Source of the DNA: Hydrogenophilales bacterium 16-64-40
Lineage (GTDB): Bacteria; Pseudomonadota; Gammaproteobacteria; Burkholderiales; Thiobacillaceae
DNA: 64,000 nt
NCBI GenBank assembly: GCA_002256995.1
Contig: NCGX01000003.1
Coordinates: 186,001-250,000, forward strand
Reading direction: 5' to 3'
In this document: one piece after another, positions 33,307 to 47,880 of the stretch
How the letters are laid out: each line of letters opens with the position of its first letter
Position numbering within the stretch: the first letter of the stretch is position 1
The notes under the pieces: generated by a model
What the model was told of the DNA's origin: nothing
Databases searched by the model: none
Seen by the model: only the letters and a program-made list of their open reading frames with translations
Made by a program: the position numbers and the translations under genes

Positions 33307-34404
33307 ATGAAGCCCCTATCCCGCAACCTGCTTTCCCGCACCCTGCGTTCGCCCGATATCGCCGCCCAGTTTTCCATGAGCGAATGGGACATGCTGGTAC
33401 GCCAGGCCCGGGCGGCGGGACTGCTGGCCCGTCTGGCGCACCGCTTTTGTCAGCACGGGCTGACGGCTGCCATCCCGGCGGTGGCGCGCTGGCATTTCGA
33501 CGCCGCCGAGACGCTGGCCGACAAGCAGCAAACGGCCGTGCGCTGGGAACTGCAACAGCTTCGCGCCGCGCTGGTCGATCTCGGCAGTCCGCTGATCGTG
33601 CTCAAGGGGGCGGCCTATGTCGCCGCCAACCTGCCTGCCGCGGCGGGGCGGCTGTTCAACGACATCGACATCCTCGTGCCGCGCGAGCGGCTGAAGCAGG
33701 CCGAATCCTCGCTCATGCTGGCGGGCTGGCATGCCACCGGCCTGTCGGAATACGACAAGCGTTACTACCGCCGCTGGATGCACGAGATTCCCCCGATGCA
33801 GCACGTCCAGCGCGCCACCGTGATCGACGTGCATCACGCGATCCTGCCCGACACCGCGCGCTACCACCCGGATTCCGCCAAGTTGCGCAGCCGCGCCGTC
33901 GCGGTGGAAGGTCTGCCCGGCATCCATGTTCTGGCGGCGGAAGACCGCATCCTGCACTCGGCCACGCATTTGTTCCACGACGGCGAACTGCCGCACGGCC
34001 TGCGCGACCTGACCGACCTCGACCTGCTGCTGCGCGACGCCGCGCTCGATCACCATTTCTGGCCGCGCCTGACCGCGCGCGCCGACGAACTGCAACTGAG
34101 CCGCTCGCTGTTCTATGCCCTGCGTTATCTGCGCCATTTCCTCGATACACCGGTTCCCGACGACGTCACGGCCACCCTCGACGCCGCCGCCCCCAATCGA
34201 GTCACCCTCGCGCTGATGGACCGCATCTTCAGCCGCGTGCTCGCCCCCGATCATGCGAGCTGTGCGGACAGTTTCACCCCGGCTGCACGCCTGGCCGCCT
34301 TCGTGCGCGCTCACTGGTTGCGCATGCCCGCGCATCTGCTGATCCCGCATCTGTTTCACAAGGCTTTCGTCAGCCCCTATCAACGCACGCCCAAACCGGC
34401 TTGA
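33307..34404 (+). CDS. Nucleotidyltransferase-family protein (HPr-rel-A neighbour)
   Basis: A 365-residue member of the uncharacterised nucleotidyltransferase family. The signature LKGAAYVAANLPAAAGRLFNDIDILVP carries the DxD pair expected for metal binding in a polymerase-beta-like fold. A helical C-terminal region follows. It lies 4 bases after the kinase. It may transfer a nucleotide to the same client as the kinase; the target is unknown. Confidence 0.8.
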   Translation: MKPLSRNLLSRTLRSPDIAAQFSMSEWDMLVRQARAAGLLARLAHRFCQHGLTAAIPAVARWHFDAAETLADKQQTAVRWELQQLRAALVDLGSPLIVLKGAAYVAANLPAAAGRLFNDIDILVPRERLKQAESSLMLAGWHATGLSEYDKRYYRRWMHEIPPMQHVQRATVIDVHHAILPDTARYHPDSAKLRSRAVAVEGLPGIHVLAAEDRILHSATHLFHDGELPHGLRDLTDLDLLLRDAALDHHFWPRLTARADELQLSRSLFYALRYLRHFLDTPVPDDVTATLDAAAPNRVTLALMDRIFSRVLAPDHASCADSFTPAARLAAFVRAHWLRMPAHLLIPHLFHKAFVSPYQRTPKPA

Positions 34405-34428
34405 CGCGGGACGCGGCGTGCGTATAAT
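34401..34428 (+). promoter_or_regulatory. Sigma-70 promoter of grxD
   Basis: TTGACG (34401-34406) and a perfect TATAAT (34423-34428) are separated by 16 bases. The ATG of grxD is 39 bases downstream, preceded by CAGGAG. Confidence 0.8.
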
Positions 34429-34467
34429 TCCCGAGTATTCCACTCAAGTATTGTTCAGGAGCCCCAG

Positions 34468-34788
34468 ATGACCGCGCTAGACCGCATTCGTGACCAAGTC
34501 ACCACCAACACCGTCGTGCTGTACATGAAGGGCACGCCCCAGTTTCCGCAGTGCGGCTTTTCGTCGCGCGCGGCGCAAGTGCTGCAGGCCTGCGGCGTGA
34601 ATGACTTTCTGGCGGTCAACGTGCTGGCCGACCCGGAAATTTTCGAAAACCTGAAGTACTACGCCAACTGGCCGACTTTCCCGCAGCTCTATGTCAAGGG
34701 CGAACTGGTCGGCGGCTGCGACATCATGATCGAGATGTACCAGAAGGGTGAAATGCAGAAATTGCTGGAAGAAGCGCAGGCCGCCTGA
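34468..34788 (+). CDS. grxD: Monothiol glutaredoxin (Grx4 type)
   Basis: A 106-residue monothiol glutaredoxin with the active site CGFS and the glutathione/Fe-S-binding TFPQLYVKGELVGGCDI. It transfers 2Fe-2S clusters. It has its own strong promoter and ends before a bidirectional terminator, so it is monocistronic. Confidence 0.96.
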   Translation: MTALDRIRDQVTTNTVVLYMKGTPQFPQCGFSSRAAQVLQACGVNDFLAVNVLADPEIFENLKYYANWPTFPQLYVKGELVGGCDIMIEMYQKGEMQKLLEEAQAA

Positions 34789-34805
34789 CACCGCGCCCCG
34801 ACCCC

Positions 34806-34834
34806 AAAAAAGCCGACTTTGTGTCGGCTTTTTT
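34806..34834. terminator. Bidirectional rho-independent terminator (grxD / ntrC)
   Basis: AAGCCGAC pairs with GTCGGCTT around TTTGT, flanked by A6 on the left and T6 on the right, so it can end transcripts from both strands. It serves grxD (plus) and ntrC (minus). Confidence 0.92.
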
Positions 34835-34863
34835 GTTGTGGCTTCAAACGCGCTCCCAGACGA

Positions 34864-36282
<1,419 letters not shown>

Positions 36283-36287
36283 GATGT

Positions 36288-37343
36288 TCAAGTAGGTAAG
36301 GGAAGAAAAATCGAAAACACGGTATGGCCGGGGCGGCTTTCGCAGTCGATGGTGCCGTGATTTTGCGCAATCAGCGTCTGCGCAACGGCCAGCCCGAGCC
36401 CGCTGCCGCCTTCGCGCCCGGATACCAGCGGATAGAAAATCTGTTCGCGGATGTCCTCGGGAATGCCGGGACCATTGTCGATGATCTCAACCCGCATGCC
36501 CAACCGATAGCGGCGGCTTTCCAGCGTGATCTGCCGCGCCACGCGGGTCCTGAAGACGATCTCACCCTGGCCGTGCATGGCCTGCACCGCATTGCGCGCG
36601 ATGTTGAGCGTGGCCTGGATCAGCTGTTCGGCGTCGGCGCGGATTTCCGGCAGGCTGACGTCGTAATCGCGCCGCAGCGTCACGCTCGGCGTTTCGGCCA
36701 GAATCAGGCTGCGCACCCGCTCCAGAACCTCGTGGATATTGACCGCACCAAAACGGGGCATGCGGTGCGGCGTCAGCAAGCGCTCCATTAACGACTGCAG
36801 GCGGTCGGATTCCTTGATGATGACCTGGGTGTATTCGCGCAGGCTCTCGCGCGGCAGCTCGTACTCCAGCAATTGCGCCGCGCCGCGGATGCCGCCGAGC
36901 GGATTCTTGATTTCGTGTGCCAGGTTGCGCAGCAGGTCGCGGTTGGCTTCCTGCTGCAGGCGCGCCTGCTCCAGCCGGGCGATGCGCAGGTGCGGATCAA
37001 CTGCCCGCATCTCGATCAATACGGCTTGCGGCGGCGTATCCAGCGGGGAAATGCTGCACCCCAGGCGGATCGGCGGATGCCCACTCACCGCCACGTCAAG
37101 CTCGTATTCGATGACGGTTTCCTGCTCGCTGCGCGCGGTCCGGATTGCCGCCCGCAGCTCGGGACTGCGCTCGAACACGTGGTCGGCAGGGTTGGCAACC
37201 AGCAGCGCGCCCGATACGCCAAGCAGCGTTTCGGCAGCCGGATTGACATAGTGGATGCGATCATCCGCATCCAGCACCATGGCGCCGGTGGACAGGCAAT
37301 CAAGTCCGGAAAATTCGCTGGGGGACGTCGGCAGCATGCTCAT
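36288..37343 (-). CDS. glnL: Nitrogen sensor kinase NtrB
   Basis: A 351-residue cytosolic kinase. N-terminal PAS domain (DADDRIHYVNPAAETLLGVSG), HisKA with the phospho-acceptor in NLAHEIKNPLGGIRGAAQLL, and an HATPase (NIARNAVQAM; DNGPGIPEDI; GSGLGLA). It is controlled by PII in the known system. It runs directly into ntrC. Confidence 0.95.
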   Translation of the reverse strand: MSMLPTSPSEFSGLDCLSTGAMVLDADDRIHYVNPAAETLLGVSGALLVANPADHVFERSPELRAAIRTARSEQETVIEYELDVAVSGHPPIRLGCSISPLDTPPQAVLIEMRAVDPHLRIARLEQARLQQEANRDLLRNLAHEIKNPLGGIRGAAQLLEYELPRESLREYTQVIIKESDRLQSLMERLLTPHRMPRFGAVNIHEVLERVRSLILAETPSVTLRRDYDVSLPEIRADAEQLIQATLNIARNAVQAMHGQGEIVFRTRVARQITLESRRYRLGMRVEIIDNGPGIPEDIREQIFYPLVSGREGGSGLGLAVAQTLIAQNHGTIDCESRPGHTVFSIFLPLPT

Positions 37344-37391
37344 GCACTCACTGGAAGCACTGATTGTGCCAGAGCAAGTGGAGCCGTGCGT

Positions 37392-37862
37392 TTACTTCAA
37401 ATTGGCCAGTTCGCGCTGGATCGAGGCGACGTTCTGCTCGTGCTGCTGCACGCTGGCGCGCAATCTCGTCACACGATTGATATAGCTTGCATCGGTCGCG
37501 CGCTCGCCGGGCTGAAGACGCTCGCCCAGCGCCAGCTGGCGGCGCGCCTCGTCGGCATTGCGGCGCTCGCCGGCAATTTCGTCCTGCAGCACCTGGCGGC
37601 GGACGTCGTCGCGCCGCTTCTGCGTGCCGGCATCGATGCGCGGAAAATCCGCTGGACTGGGATTGTAAGACGCCCGCCGCGGCGATTTGGCCGCCGGCGG
37701 AAGCGGCGCCGGCGCACCTGGCAGAACAATGCGCTGGGCACCCTTCTTGTAGACATCGGTAAACGTCACCTGACCGTTTTCATCGACGTATTTGTAGATG
37801 TCCGCCTGCACGGGTGCGGCCAGAATCAGACACAACAGGAAGGGAAAACGGGCGATTGGCAT
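37392..37862 (-). CDS. DUF4124-domain periplasmic protein
   Basis: A 156-residue protein with a signal peptide (RFPFLLCLILAAPVQA) followed by a DUF4124 domain (DIYKYVDENGQVTFTDV). The C-terminal half is a charged coiled-coil-like helix. Function is unknown for the family. It sits between glnA and ntrB on the same strand, a common beta/gammaproteobacterial neighbourhood. Confidence 0.85.
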   Translation of the reverse strand: MPIARFPFLLCLILAAPVQADIYKYVDENGQVTFTDVYKKGAQRIVLPGAPAPLPPAAKSPRRASYNPSPADFPRIDAGTQKRRDDVRRQVLQDEIAGERRNADEARRQLALGERLQPGERATDASYINRVTRLRASVQQHEQNVASIQRELANLK

Positions 37863-37930
37863 GGGATCAAGTTTAACGTACCCATTTCTTAACGGCCAAA
37901 AGCCGGCAATCTTGACCGCAAGCCGGCCAC

Positions 37931-37956
37931 AAAAAAAGGGCGGCCGAAGCCGCCCT
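37931..37956 (-). terminator. Rho-independent terminator of glnA
   Basis: On the minus strand AGGGCGGC-TTCG-GCCGCCCT is followed by seven T. It starts 18 bases after the glnA stop and separates glnA from the DUF4124-ntrBC genes. Confidence 0.93.
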
Positions 37957-37974
37957 CGTTGCTGCGCGCCGCGA

Positions 37975-39273
<1,299 letters not shown>

Positions 39274-39355
39274 GCTGAATCTCCTCAAACTGAAATAGAC
39301 GAAATGATGGCCTCCAACGGGAGGCCGTAATGATTGTTGAAACTGTTTTGTAATT

Positions 39356-39371
39356 AGCAGCAACCGTGCCA
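39356..39371 (-). promoter_or_regulatory. Sigma-54 promoter of glnA
   Basis: On the minus strand TGGCACGGTTGCTGCT gives a perfect -24 TGGCACG and a -12 with GC at the correct 10-base spacing (CTGC for TTGC). It is about 83 bases upstream of the glnA ATG. Confidence 0.85.
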
Positions 39372-39427
39372 TGCGGAAAATCAGGCTCGGATCATTGTGC
39401 CACAAGGCCTATGCAGCGGATAGCACA

Positions 39428-39449
39428 GTGCATACTTTCGTTGATGCAC
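39428..39449. promoter_or_regulatory. Candidate NtrC site 1 upstream of glnA
   Basis: GTGCAT and ATGCAC are inverted with 10 bases between, and further TGCACC half sites follow. The centre is about 92 bases upstream of the predicted glnA start of transcription. Confidence 0.5.
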
Positions 39450-39475
39450 CAATAACATGCACCAGCACCTATTCG

Positions 39476-39492
39476 CGCACTATTTTGGTGCG
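39476..39492. promoter_or_regulatory. Candidate NtrC site 2 upstream of glnA
   Basis: CGCACTATTTTGGTGCG closely matches the known NtrC operator form (GCAC...GGTGC with dyad symmetry). Its centre lies about 138 bases upstream of the predicted glnA transcription start, close to the -140 and -108 geometry of the E. coli glnA enhancer. It also lies 56 bases upstream of the divergent rhodanese gene. Confidence 0.7.
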
Positions 39493-39547
39493 AATTGTGC
39501 CGGGCAGTGAATTTCATATAATGCGCATTAACAATAAAGGAGCCGCC

Positions 39548-40003
39548 ATGGGACGCATCACCGAGTTGCTCGACACCGCACACAGCCGCAGCCACGCGAA
39601 TTCCTGGTCTTTTGCAGGCGCCCTGCTGCCGCACGAGGCACTTGAATTGCTCCAGCTTGCGCCCGGGGCCCGCCTGATCGACGTGCGCTCGCGCGCGGAA
39701 CTCGAATTGAATGGCGTCATCCCCGATGCGCTGCATGTCGAATGGCAATTCTGGCCGGGATGGGGCCTCAACCCTCATTTTCTGACACAGCTCGCCCAGG
39801 CCACCGATCCGGAAGCGCTGCTGATATTCATCTGTCGTACCGGCGCGCGCTCGTATCGCGCCGCGTCCGCTTGCACCGAAGCCGGACGCGGCAATTGCTA
39901 CAACGTCCTGGAAGGCTTCGAAGGCGACCTCAACAAGGCCGCCGGCCACCGCAACGAGCTCAACGGCTGGAAATTCCGCGGCCTGCCCTGGACCCAAAGC
40001 TGA
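39548..40003 (+). CDS. Rhodanese-domain protein (single domain)
   Basis: A 151-residue single rhodanese domain with the active loop CRTGARSYRAA. ATG 39548 is preceded by AAAGGAG at good spacing. It is divergent from glnA and shares its control region. The natural sulfur donor and acceptor are unknown. Confidence 0.85.
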   Translation: MGRITELLDTAHSRSHANSWSFAGALLPHEALELLQLAPGARLIDVRSRAELELNGVIPDALHVEWQFWPGWGLNPHFLTQLAQATDPEALLIFICRTGARSYRAASACTEAGRGNCYNVLEGFEGDLNKAAGHRNELNGWKFRGLPWTQS

Positions 40004-40048
40004 ACGGAAAACCCGGCGCGTCCGCTTAGCCGCTAGAATACGGCCGCC

Positions 40049-40846
40049 ATGACCGACCGCTACGCCGTATTCGGGCACCCGATTGCCCACTCCAAATCCC
40101 CGCTGATCCACGCTGCCTTTGCCCGCCAGACCGGGCAGGACATGACGTACGAGGCAATCCTCGCGCCGACCGACGGCTTTGCCGACAGCGTGGCCGCTTT
40201 CATCGCGGCGGGCGGGCGCGGCGCCAACGTCACGGTGCCGTTCAAGCAACAGGCGTTTGCGCTGGCGAACCGTCGCACCCCGCGCGCCGAACATGCCGGG
40301 GCGGTGAACACGCTGAGCTTCGAGGCAGGCAGCATCCTCGGCGACAACACCGACGGCGCCGGGCTGGTGGCCGATCTCACGCGCAATCTGAGTTGCGCGA
40401 TCGCCGGCAAACGCATCCTGCTGCTCGGCGCCGGCGGCGCGGCACGCGGCGTGATCGGGCCGCTGCTCGACCAGCACCCCGCCACGCTCGTCATCGCCAA
40501 CCGCACCGTCAGCCGCGCCCAAGCACTCGCCGAACAGTTCGGCCACGGCATCCGCGCATGCGGCTTCGATGGCCTCGACACACCCTTCGACCTCGTCATC
40601 AACGCCACCGCCGCCAGCCTGGCCGGCGAACTGCCGCCGCTGTCGCCGCGCGTGTTCACCGCCGACACCCTGGCCTACGACATGATGTACGGGCGAGACA
40701 CGCCCTTCCTCAGCTTCGCACGCGCGCACGGCGCGGCCACCGCCGACGGCCTCGGCATGCTGGTCGAACAAGCGGCCGAAGCGTTTTATCTGTGGCGCGG
40801 CATGCGCCCTGACACCGCCCCGGTCATCGCGAGCCTGCGCACATGA
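40049..40846 (+). CDS. aroE: Shikimate dehydrogenase
   Basis: A 265-residue NADPH-dependent enzyme of the shikimate pathway. Substrate-binding [12 protein letters not shown] and NVTVPFK (catalytic Lys), NADP-binding [12 protein letters not shown] and the late QAAEAF segment are present. Its stop overlaps mtgA by ATGA. Confidence 0.96.
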   Translation: MTDRYAVFGHPIAHSKSPLIHAAFARQTGQDMTYEAILAPTDGFADSVAAFIAAGGRGANVTVPFKQQAFALANRRTPRAEHAGAVNTLSFEAGSILGDNTDGAGLVADLTRNLSCAIAGKRILLLGAGGAARGVIGPLLDQHPATLVIANRTVSRAQALAEQFGHGIRACGFDGLDTPFDLVINATAASLAGELPPLSPRVFTADTLAYDMMYGRDTPFLSFARAHGAATADGLGMLVEQAAEAFYLWRGMRPDTAPVIASLRT

Positions 40847-41544
40847 TGCGCACCGCGTTGCGCTGGCTGGGCAAGGGCATCGCCCTGGCGATCGCACTGG
40901 TGCTGCTGTATCAGCTGTGGATCTTCGCGCATGTGCTGTGGTGGATCGACCACAACCCCACCTCCACTGCGTTCATGGCGGCAGGCCTGGCGCGCCAGCA
41001 GGACAAGAACCCCGATGCCGAGCTGCGCCACAAGTGGGTTCCCTACGACCGCATTTCCAGCCATCTCAAGCGCGCCATCGTCGCCGCCGAAGATGCGAAA
41101 TTCCTGGCGCACGAGGGCTTCGACGTCGAAGGCATCCAGGCCGCCGTCGAAAAGAATCTGAAGAAGGGCAAACTCGTTGCCGGCGGCTCCACCATCAGCC
41201 AGCAGCTCGCCAAGAACCTGTTCCTGTCCGGCGAGCGCAGCTTCATCCGCAAGGGCCAGGAGGCGGTCATCACGCTGATGATCGAAGCCACCTGGAGCAA
41301 GCGGCGCATCCTCGAGGTGTATCTCAACGTCATCGAGTGGGGCAACGGCATCTACGGTGCCGAAGCCGCCGCCCGCCGCTACTACAAGACCTCCGCCGCC
41401 AACCTCAATCGCGACCAGGCCGCCCGCATGGCCGCGATGGTGCCCAACCCGCGCCTGTACGAGCACAACCGCGGCTCGCGCACGTATCAGCGGCGCGTTG
41501 CCGTCATCAAGCGCTACATGGGTTACTCGCAGGTGCCGCGCTGA
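40843..41544 (+). CDS. mtgA: Monofunctional peptidoglycan glycosyltransferase
   Basis: A 233-residue membrane-anchored family-51 glycosyltransferase. One N-terminal helix ([20 protein letters not shown]) precedes the catalytic [30 protein letters not shown] and [15 protein letters not shown] motifs. It polymerises lipid II glycan chains. It is coupled to aroE. Confidence 0.96.
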   Translation: MMRTALRWLGKGIALAIALVLLYQLWIFAHVLWWIDHNPTSTAFMAAGLARQQDKNPDAELRHKWVPYDRISSHLKRAIVAAEDAKFLAHEGFDVEGIQAAVEKNLKKGKLVAGGSTISQQLAKNLFLSGERSFIRKGQEAVITLMIEATWSKRRILEVYLNVIEWGNGIYGAEAAARRYYKTSAANLNRDQAARMAAMVPNPRLYEHNRGSRTYQRRVAVIKRYMGYSQVPR

Positions 41545-41599
41545 GCCGAGTTATTTTTGGCTCCTCATTTACCCCTGAATGAGTGAAGCGTGACCCGAC

Positions 41600-41651
41600 C
41601 GTCTCTTGTTCGGCCTTATGTGGAGCTCCACATAAGGCCGAACATGAGACG
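41600..41651. repeat. 52-bp near-perfect palindrome
   Basis: CGTCTC-t-TGTTCGGCCTTATGTGGAG and its mirror CTCCACATAAGGCCGAACA-t-GAGACG meet at GAGCTC with no loop and one mismatched pair. It lies between mtgA and mgtE. The rest of that 278-bp gap holds short degenerate repeats (GTCGATTTGGC / GTCGACTTTGGC) and a possible -10 TACAAT at 41791-41796 for mgtE. As DNA it could be a cruciform; as RNA, a strong hairpin without a T-run. Confidence 0.85.
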
Positions 41652-41822
41652 TCCGCCGCAAATCCCTGAAGTCCATTACGGGTCGATTTGGCTTTGCGCC
41701 CCAAAGAAATCCCCATCAGGGTAAGCTAGCTATTGGTCGACTTTGGCAGCATTTAGCCAAGCCGGGACACGCCTGCAAACCCTGGCGCGTTACAATCGCG
41801 GGGCTTTTAGCCGACCCGCCCA

Positions 41823-43261
41823 ATGACCGAAAACCTCGAAAACCAGTCGCAGGACAATCTCGAAACCAGCCTGGCGCAGGTGCAGACCCTGCTCGCCAAG
41901 ATGCGGCTGGTGGAGGAGCTCGTCCACAAGCAGGGCGGGCCGCGGCAGGATCTGGTCGAGAACCTGGTGCACAAGCAGAACCTGGCTGAGTTGCAGCGCA
42001 AGCTGGAAGAGCTGCACCCGGCCGACGTGGCCTACATCCTGGAGGCGTTGCCGCTGGACGAGCGGCGGCTGGTGTGGGGCCAGGTCAAGTCCGAGCGCGA
42101 CGGCGAGATTCTGCTGGAGGTGTCCGACTCGGTTCGCGAGTCGCTGATCCAGATGATGGACAAGGCGGAGCTGCTGGCCGCCGCCGAGTCGCTCGACACC
42201 GACGAGATCGCCGACATCGCGGCCGACCTGCCGCATGACGTGATCCAGGAACTGCTCACCAGCCTCGACGCGCAAAAACGCGCGCACCTGCAATCCGCGC
42301 TGGCCTATCCCGAGGACACGGTGGGGGCGCTGATGGATTTCGAGATGGTGACGATCCGCGTCGATGTCACGCTGGAAGTCGCGCTGCGCTACCTGCGCCG
42401 GCTGGGCGAACTGCCCGACCAGCTGGACAAGCTGTTCGTGGTGGACCGCGAGGACGCGATCATCGGCGTGCTGCCGTTAAAACGCCTGCTGACGACCGAC
42501 CCCGAAGCCTCGGTGGCGGCGGTGATGGTCGAGGACTTCATCAAGTTCCACCCCGAGGACGAGGCGCAGGAAGCGGCGCAGGCGTTCGAGCGCTACGACT
42601 TGGTGATGGCGCCGGTGGTGGATGCGCAGGGGCGGCTGATCGGGCGGCTCACCGTCGACGCGGTACTGGACTACATCCGCGAATCGGCCGACGCCGACAT
42701 GCTGTCGATGGCCGGCCTGAAGGAGGAGGAAGACCTGTTCTCCACCGTCTGGCGTTCGGCGAAAAACCGCTGGATGTGGCTGTCGATCAACCTTGCCACC
42801 GCCTTCATCGCCTCGCGCGTGATCGGCGCATTCGAGGGCTCGATCGAAAAACTGGCGGCACTGGCGGCGCTGATGCCGATCATCGCCGGCATCGGCGGCA
42901 ACACCGGCAACCAGACCATCGCGCTGATCGTGCGCGGCCTCGCGCTGGGCCAGATCACCCAGGCCAACGCGCGCCGCCTGGTGGTGAAGGAGCTCGGTGT
43001 CGCCCTGTTCAACGGCCTGCTGTGGGGCTCGGTGGTCGGCGTGTTCGCCTGGCTGCTGTACGACAACCTGGCGCTGGGCGGGGTGATGGCGCTGGCGATG
43101 CTGCTCAACCTGATCGTCGCGGCGCTGGCCGGCATTTTCATTCCGATGACGCTGGAACGGATGAAGCGCGACCCGGCCGTCGGCTCGTCGGTTCTGCTGA
43201 CCTTCACCACCGACAGCATGGGCTTCTTCATCTTCCTCGGGCTCGCCACCGTGCTGCTGCT

Positions 43262-43265
<4 letters not shown>
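41823..43265 (+). CDS. mgtE: Magnesium transporter MgtE
   Basis: A 480-residue Mg2+ channel. Order: MgtE N domain (helical, residues ~35-160), a CBS pair (~165-290; AYPEDTVGALMDFEMVTI), then five membrane helices including the conserved PIIAGIGGNTGNQT. No Mg-sensing riboswitch is recognisable in the leader. Its stop overlaps msbA (ATGA). Confidence 0.95.
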
Positions 43266-45000
<1,735 letters not shown>

Positions 45001-45004
<4 letters not shown>

Positions 45005-45753
45005 ACGCAACAACAACAGGCTGGGTCAAGCCCTCCCGCTCGCTCTCCACCGCGGCCGGCCGCGCCATCGGCGACTACCGCATGATCCGCGACGGCGACC
45101 GCATCCTGCTGGGCTTGTCGGGCGGCAAGGATTCGCTCTCCTTGCTGCACACGCTGCACCACCTGCAACAGAAGGCGCCGGTGAAATTCGAGCTGCTGGC
45201 GTGCACCGTCGACCCGCAGTCCGACCAGTACGACCCGTCTCCGCTCACGCCCTATCTGGCCGAACTCGGCGTGCCCTACTTTCTCGAGTCGCAGCCGATC
45301 ATGGTCGAGGCGCAGAAGACGCTGACCAAGGACTCCGATTCCTACTGCGCCTACTGCTCGCGCATGCGGCGCGGCATCCTCTACCGCGTCGCGCGCGAGC
45401 AGAACTGCAACGTCGTCGCCATGGCCCACCATCTGGACGACCTCGCCGAAACGCTGATGATGTCGATGCTGTTCGGCGGCAAGCTGCGGACCATGTCGCC
45501 GCACTATCTCAACGACGCCGGCGACCTGCGCATCATCCGGCCGTTTGCCTACGCGCGCGAACGCCAGACCCGCGCGTTTGCGGCAGATTCCGGCCTGCCG
45601 GTGATTTTCGAGAACTGCCCGGCGTGTTTCGCCAAGCCGCAGCAGCGCTACGCGATGAAGCAGATGCTGGCCGAGCAGGAGAAAGTGCATCCGCGCATCT
45701 TCAACAGCCTGCTGACGGCGATGCGGCCGCTGATGGGCGAGCCGCCCGCCTGA
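45001..45753 (+). CDS. ttcA: TtcA-family tRNA thiolation enzyme
   Basis: A 250-residue PP-loop ATPase (LGLSGGKDSLSLLHTL) with CxxC (CAYCSRMRRG) and later CPAC cysteines, matching the 4Fe-4S ligands of TtcA, which thiolates cytidine 32 of tRNA. It is about 50 residues shorter than E. coli TtcA, mainly at the N-terminus, so a related specificity cannot be excluded. It is coupled to msbA. Confidence 0.8.
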
Positions 45754-45829
45754 GCGACCTTAGCCCGTCCGGAACACCAGCGGGTGGTCCCGTGCAGGTC
45801 TTGCAGGACAAGGCCGCATGGGTCATGAG

Positions 45830-45926
45830 TGGCGGAAGAGAGTGGGAGTCGAACCCACCAAGGACCGTCTGACGGCCCTTACCGGATTTGAAGTCCGGCC
45901 GCCCCACCGGGGAACGCATCTCTTCC
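45830..45926 (-). tRNA. selC: tRNA-Sec (anticodon UCA)
   Basis: 97 bases including encoded CCA. Eight-bp acceptor GGAAGAGA/TCTCTTCC, anticodon stem CCGGA/TCCGG with loop CTTCAAA (anticodon TCA), an extra-long variable arm (AAGGGCCGT/ACGGTCCTT) and T arm GTGGG-TTCGACT-CCCAC. The long acceptor and variable arms are diagnostic of bacterial tRNA-Sec. It lies downstream of selB on the same strand. Confidence 0.97.
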
Positions 45927-45969
45927 ATGAACGCCCTCGAGCGCGACGCCCGAGGGTACACAGCAGCGG

Positions 45970-47880
45970 CTAATTACTCAACAGTAGTTCCGCATGGCGC
46001 AACTGGTGCCTCTCGCGCACCCGCCGGGTGAAGCCCACCCGGTCGAAGAATTCCAGTATCTGGATCGCCAGCTTGCGCCCGCTGCCAATGCGGTCGCGGA
46101 AAACGGCGGCTTCCAGCGTGTCGTCTGCCGCCAGTTCGCGGACGACGACGGCCAGCGCATGCACGGCCTCGCGGGTGAAAAAATGGTCGTGGGCCACCTG
46201 GAACACCAGGCCCTGCCGCGCCACTCGCTGCAACAGCAGGCGCACGGCGCGCTCGTCCGCGCCCAGCGCGGCGGCGATATCGCGCACCCGGGGCGGCTGC
46301 CAGGGCACGGCCTCGAGTAGCGGGCGCGCCCTCGCCCACAGCCTGTCCTCGTGCGGCAGCAGCGTGACCGTGTGTCCGGGCAGGTGCAGCCACAGGCCGC
46401 TGGCCGCGATGCGGCCCGCGGCCAGCAGCTCGTCGGTGAGCGCCAGAAAGGCCGCGCGCGGCAAGGCCGGGGCAGTCATCCGCCGCAGGCGTTCGCGGTC
46501 GACGCCGACCATGTCCGGCACGCGCGCGTGCTCCGCCGCCAGCGTATCCAGCAGCCGCTGCCCGAGTGCTTCCCACGCGGCCAGGGAAAATCCGCTGGCG
46601 AGGCCGCCCTCCTCCACCGTGCGCATCGGCAGGGTCGCCCACAAGGCGCGGGCGTCGTCCAGGCACAGATTCCAGTTCAGCGCGAAGCGGCGCAAATCCA
46701 CGCCGGTCGCGCAGCTCTGCAGCGCGGCCAACAGGGCGTCCGCCGGGTCGCCGGCGTCCAGCGCGCGCAGCAGTTCGAGCCGGGCGGAGGTACGCCGTCC
46801 GCGCGCGGGCGGGAAGCTGTCCAGCACCCGGCCGCCGCCCAGGGTGCGGGTGGCGGACTGGTCGCGCACGATGAAGCGGTCGCCGTGCAGGGCGGCCACG
46901 GGTTTGTCCAGCACCAGTTGCACCAGGGTGTCGGCCCCGGGCGCGATCGCTTCGCCTTCCAGCACCGCCACCCGGCCGGTCACGTCCGCCGCGCCGAGAT
47001 GGATGTGCACCGGCGTCCAGTGACGCAGCGGCTTGTCCTCGCTGCCCAGGAGACGCAGCCGGGCGTCGAGCCGGGTCGCCGGCGCGTGCAGGGACTCGGC
47101 CAGCACCCAGTCGCCGCGGCGCACGTCCGCCTTGCCGAAATCCGGCCCCGTCAGGTTGAGCGCGCAGCGCTGCCCGGCCACGCCGGTCTGGACGGGGCGG
47201 TCCTGGGCATGGATGCCGCGCACCCGCACCGGGATGTTCGGCGGCGACAGCACCAGTTTGTCCCCCACCGCCACCGTGCCGGCGAATACCGTGCCGGTCA
47301 CCACCGTGCCGGCGCCCGCGAGGGTGAAGCAGCGGTCCACCGCCAGCCGGAAACAACCGCCGGCGGGACGCAGCCGCAAAGCCTGCGCTTCCGCCTCCAG
47401 GCGCGCGCGCAACGCGGCCACGCCGCTGCCGGTCAGGGCCGAAACGGGGTAAATGTCGCTGCCCGCGAGGCTGCTGCCCGCGAGCAGGGCGACGATTTCG
47501 GCGTGCGCTTCCGCCAGCCGGCCGGCGCTGACCCGGTCCACCTTGGTCAAGGCCACCACGCCCCGCTCCAGCCCGAGCAGGTCGAGGATCTGCAAGTGCT
47601 CCCGGGTCTGCGGCATGGGACCGTCGTCCGCCGCCACCGCCAGCAGCGCGAAATCGATGCCGGTGGCGCCCGCCAGCATGTTGTGGATGAATTTCTCGTG
47701 GCCCGGCACGTCCACGAAGCCCAGCACGTCGCCGCTGGGCAGGGGCATGTAGGCGTAGCCCAGGTCGATGGTGATGCCGCGCGCCTTCTCTTCCTTGAGG
47801 CGGTCGGCGTCGACGCCGGTCAGAGCCTTGACCAGCGCGGTTTTGCCATGGTCGATGTGACCCGCGGTGCCGACGATCAA
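45970..47880 (-). CDS. selB: Selenocysteine-specific elongation factor
   Basis: A 636-residue GTPase that delivers Sec-tRNA to UGA codons with a SECIS. GTP motifs [28 protein letters not shown] and TKVD are followed by C-terminal winged-helix domains that bind SECIS RNA. The start is TTG 47880, overlapping the selA stop (TTGA): upstream of it the frame is not SelB-like, while [13 protein letters not shown] is the normal N-terminus. Confidence 0.95.
   Translation of the reverse strand: MIVGTAGHIDHGKTALVKALTGVDADRLKEEKARGITIDLGYAYMPLPSGDVLGFVDVPGHEKFIHNMLAGATGIDFALLAVAADDGPMPQTREHLQILDLLGLERGVVALTKVDRVSAGRLAEAHAEIVALLAGSSLAGSDIYPVSALTGSGVAALRARLEAEAQALRLRPAGGCFRLAVDRCFTLAGAGTVVTGTVFAGTVAVGDKLVLSPPNIPVRVRGIHAQDRPVQTGVAGQRCALNLTGPDFGKADVRRGDWVLAESLHAPATRLDARLRLLGSEDKPLRHWTPVHIHLGAADVTGRVAVLEGEAIAPGADTLVQLVLDKPVAALHGDRFIVRDQSATRTLGGGRVLDSFPPARGRRTSARLELLRALDAGDPADALLAALQSCATGVDLRRFALNWNLCLDDARALWATLPMRTVEEGGLASGFSLAAWEALGQRLLDTLAAEHARVPDMVGVDRERLRRMTAPALPRAAFLALTDELLAAGRIAASGLWLHLPGHTVTLLPHEDRLWARARPLLEAVPWQPPRVRDIAAALGADERAVRLLLQRVARQGLVFQVAHDHFFTREAVHALAVVVRELAADDTLEAAVFRDRIGSGRKLAIQILEFFDRVGFTRRVRERHQLRHAELLLSN

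Noticed and set aside
41545..41822. Mg-sensing riboswitch before mgtE
   Set aside because: The gap contains a long palindrome and repeat debris but no conserved helices that I can match to a known Mg2+ riboswitch.
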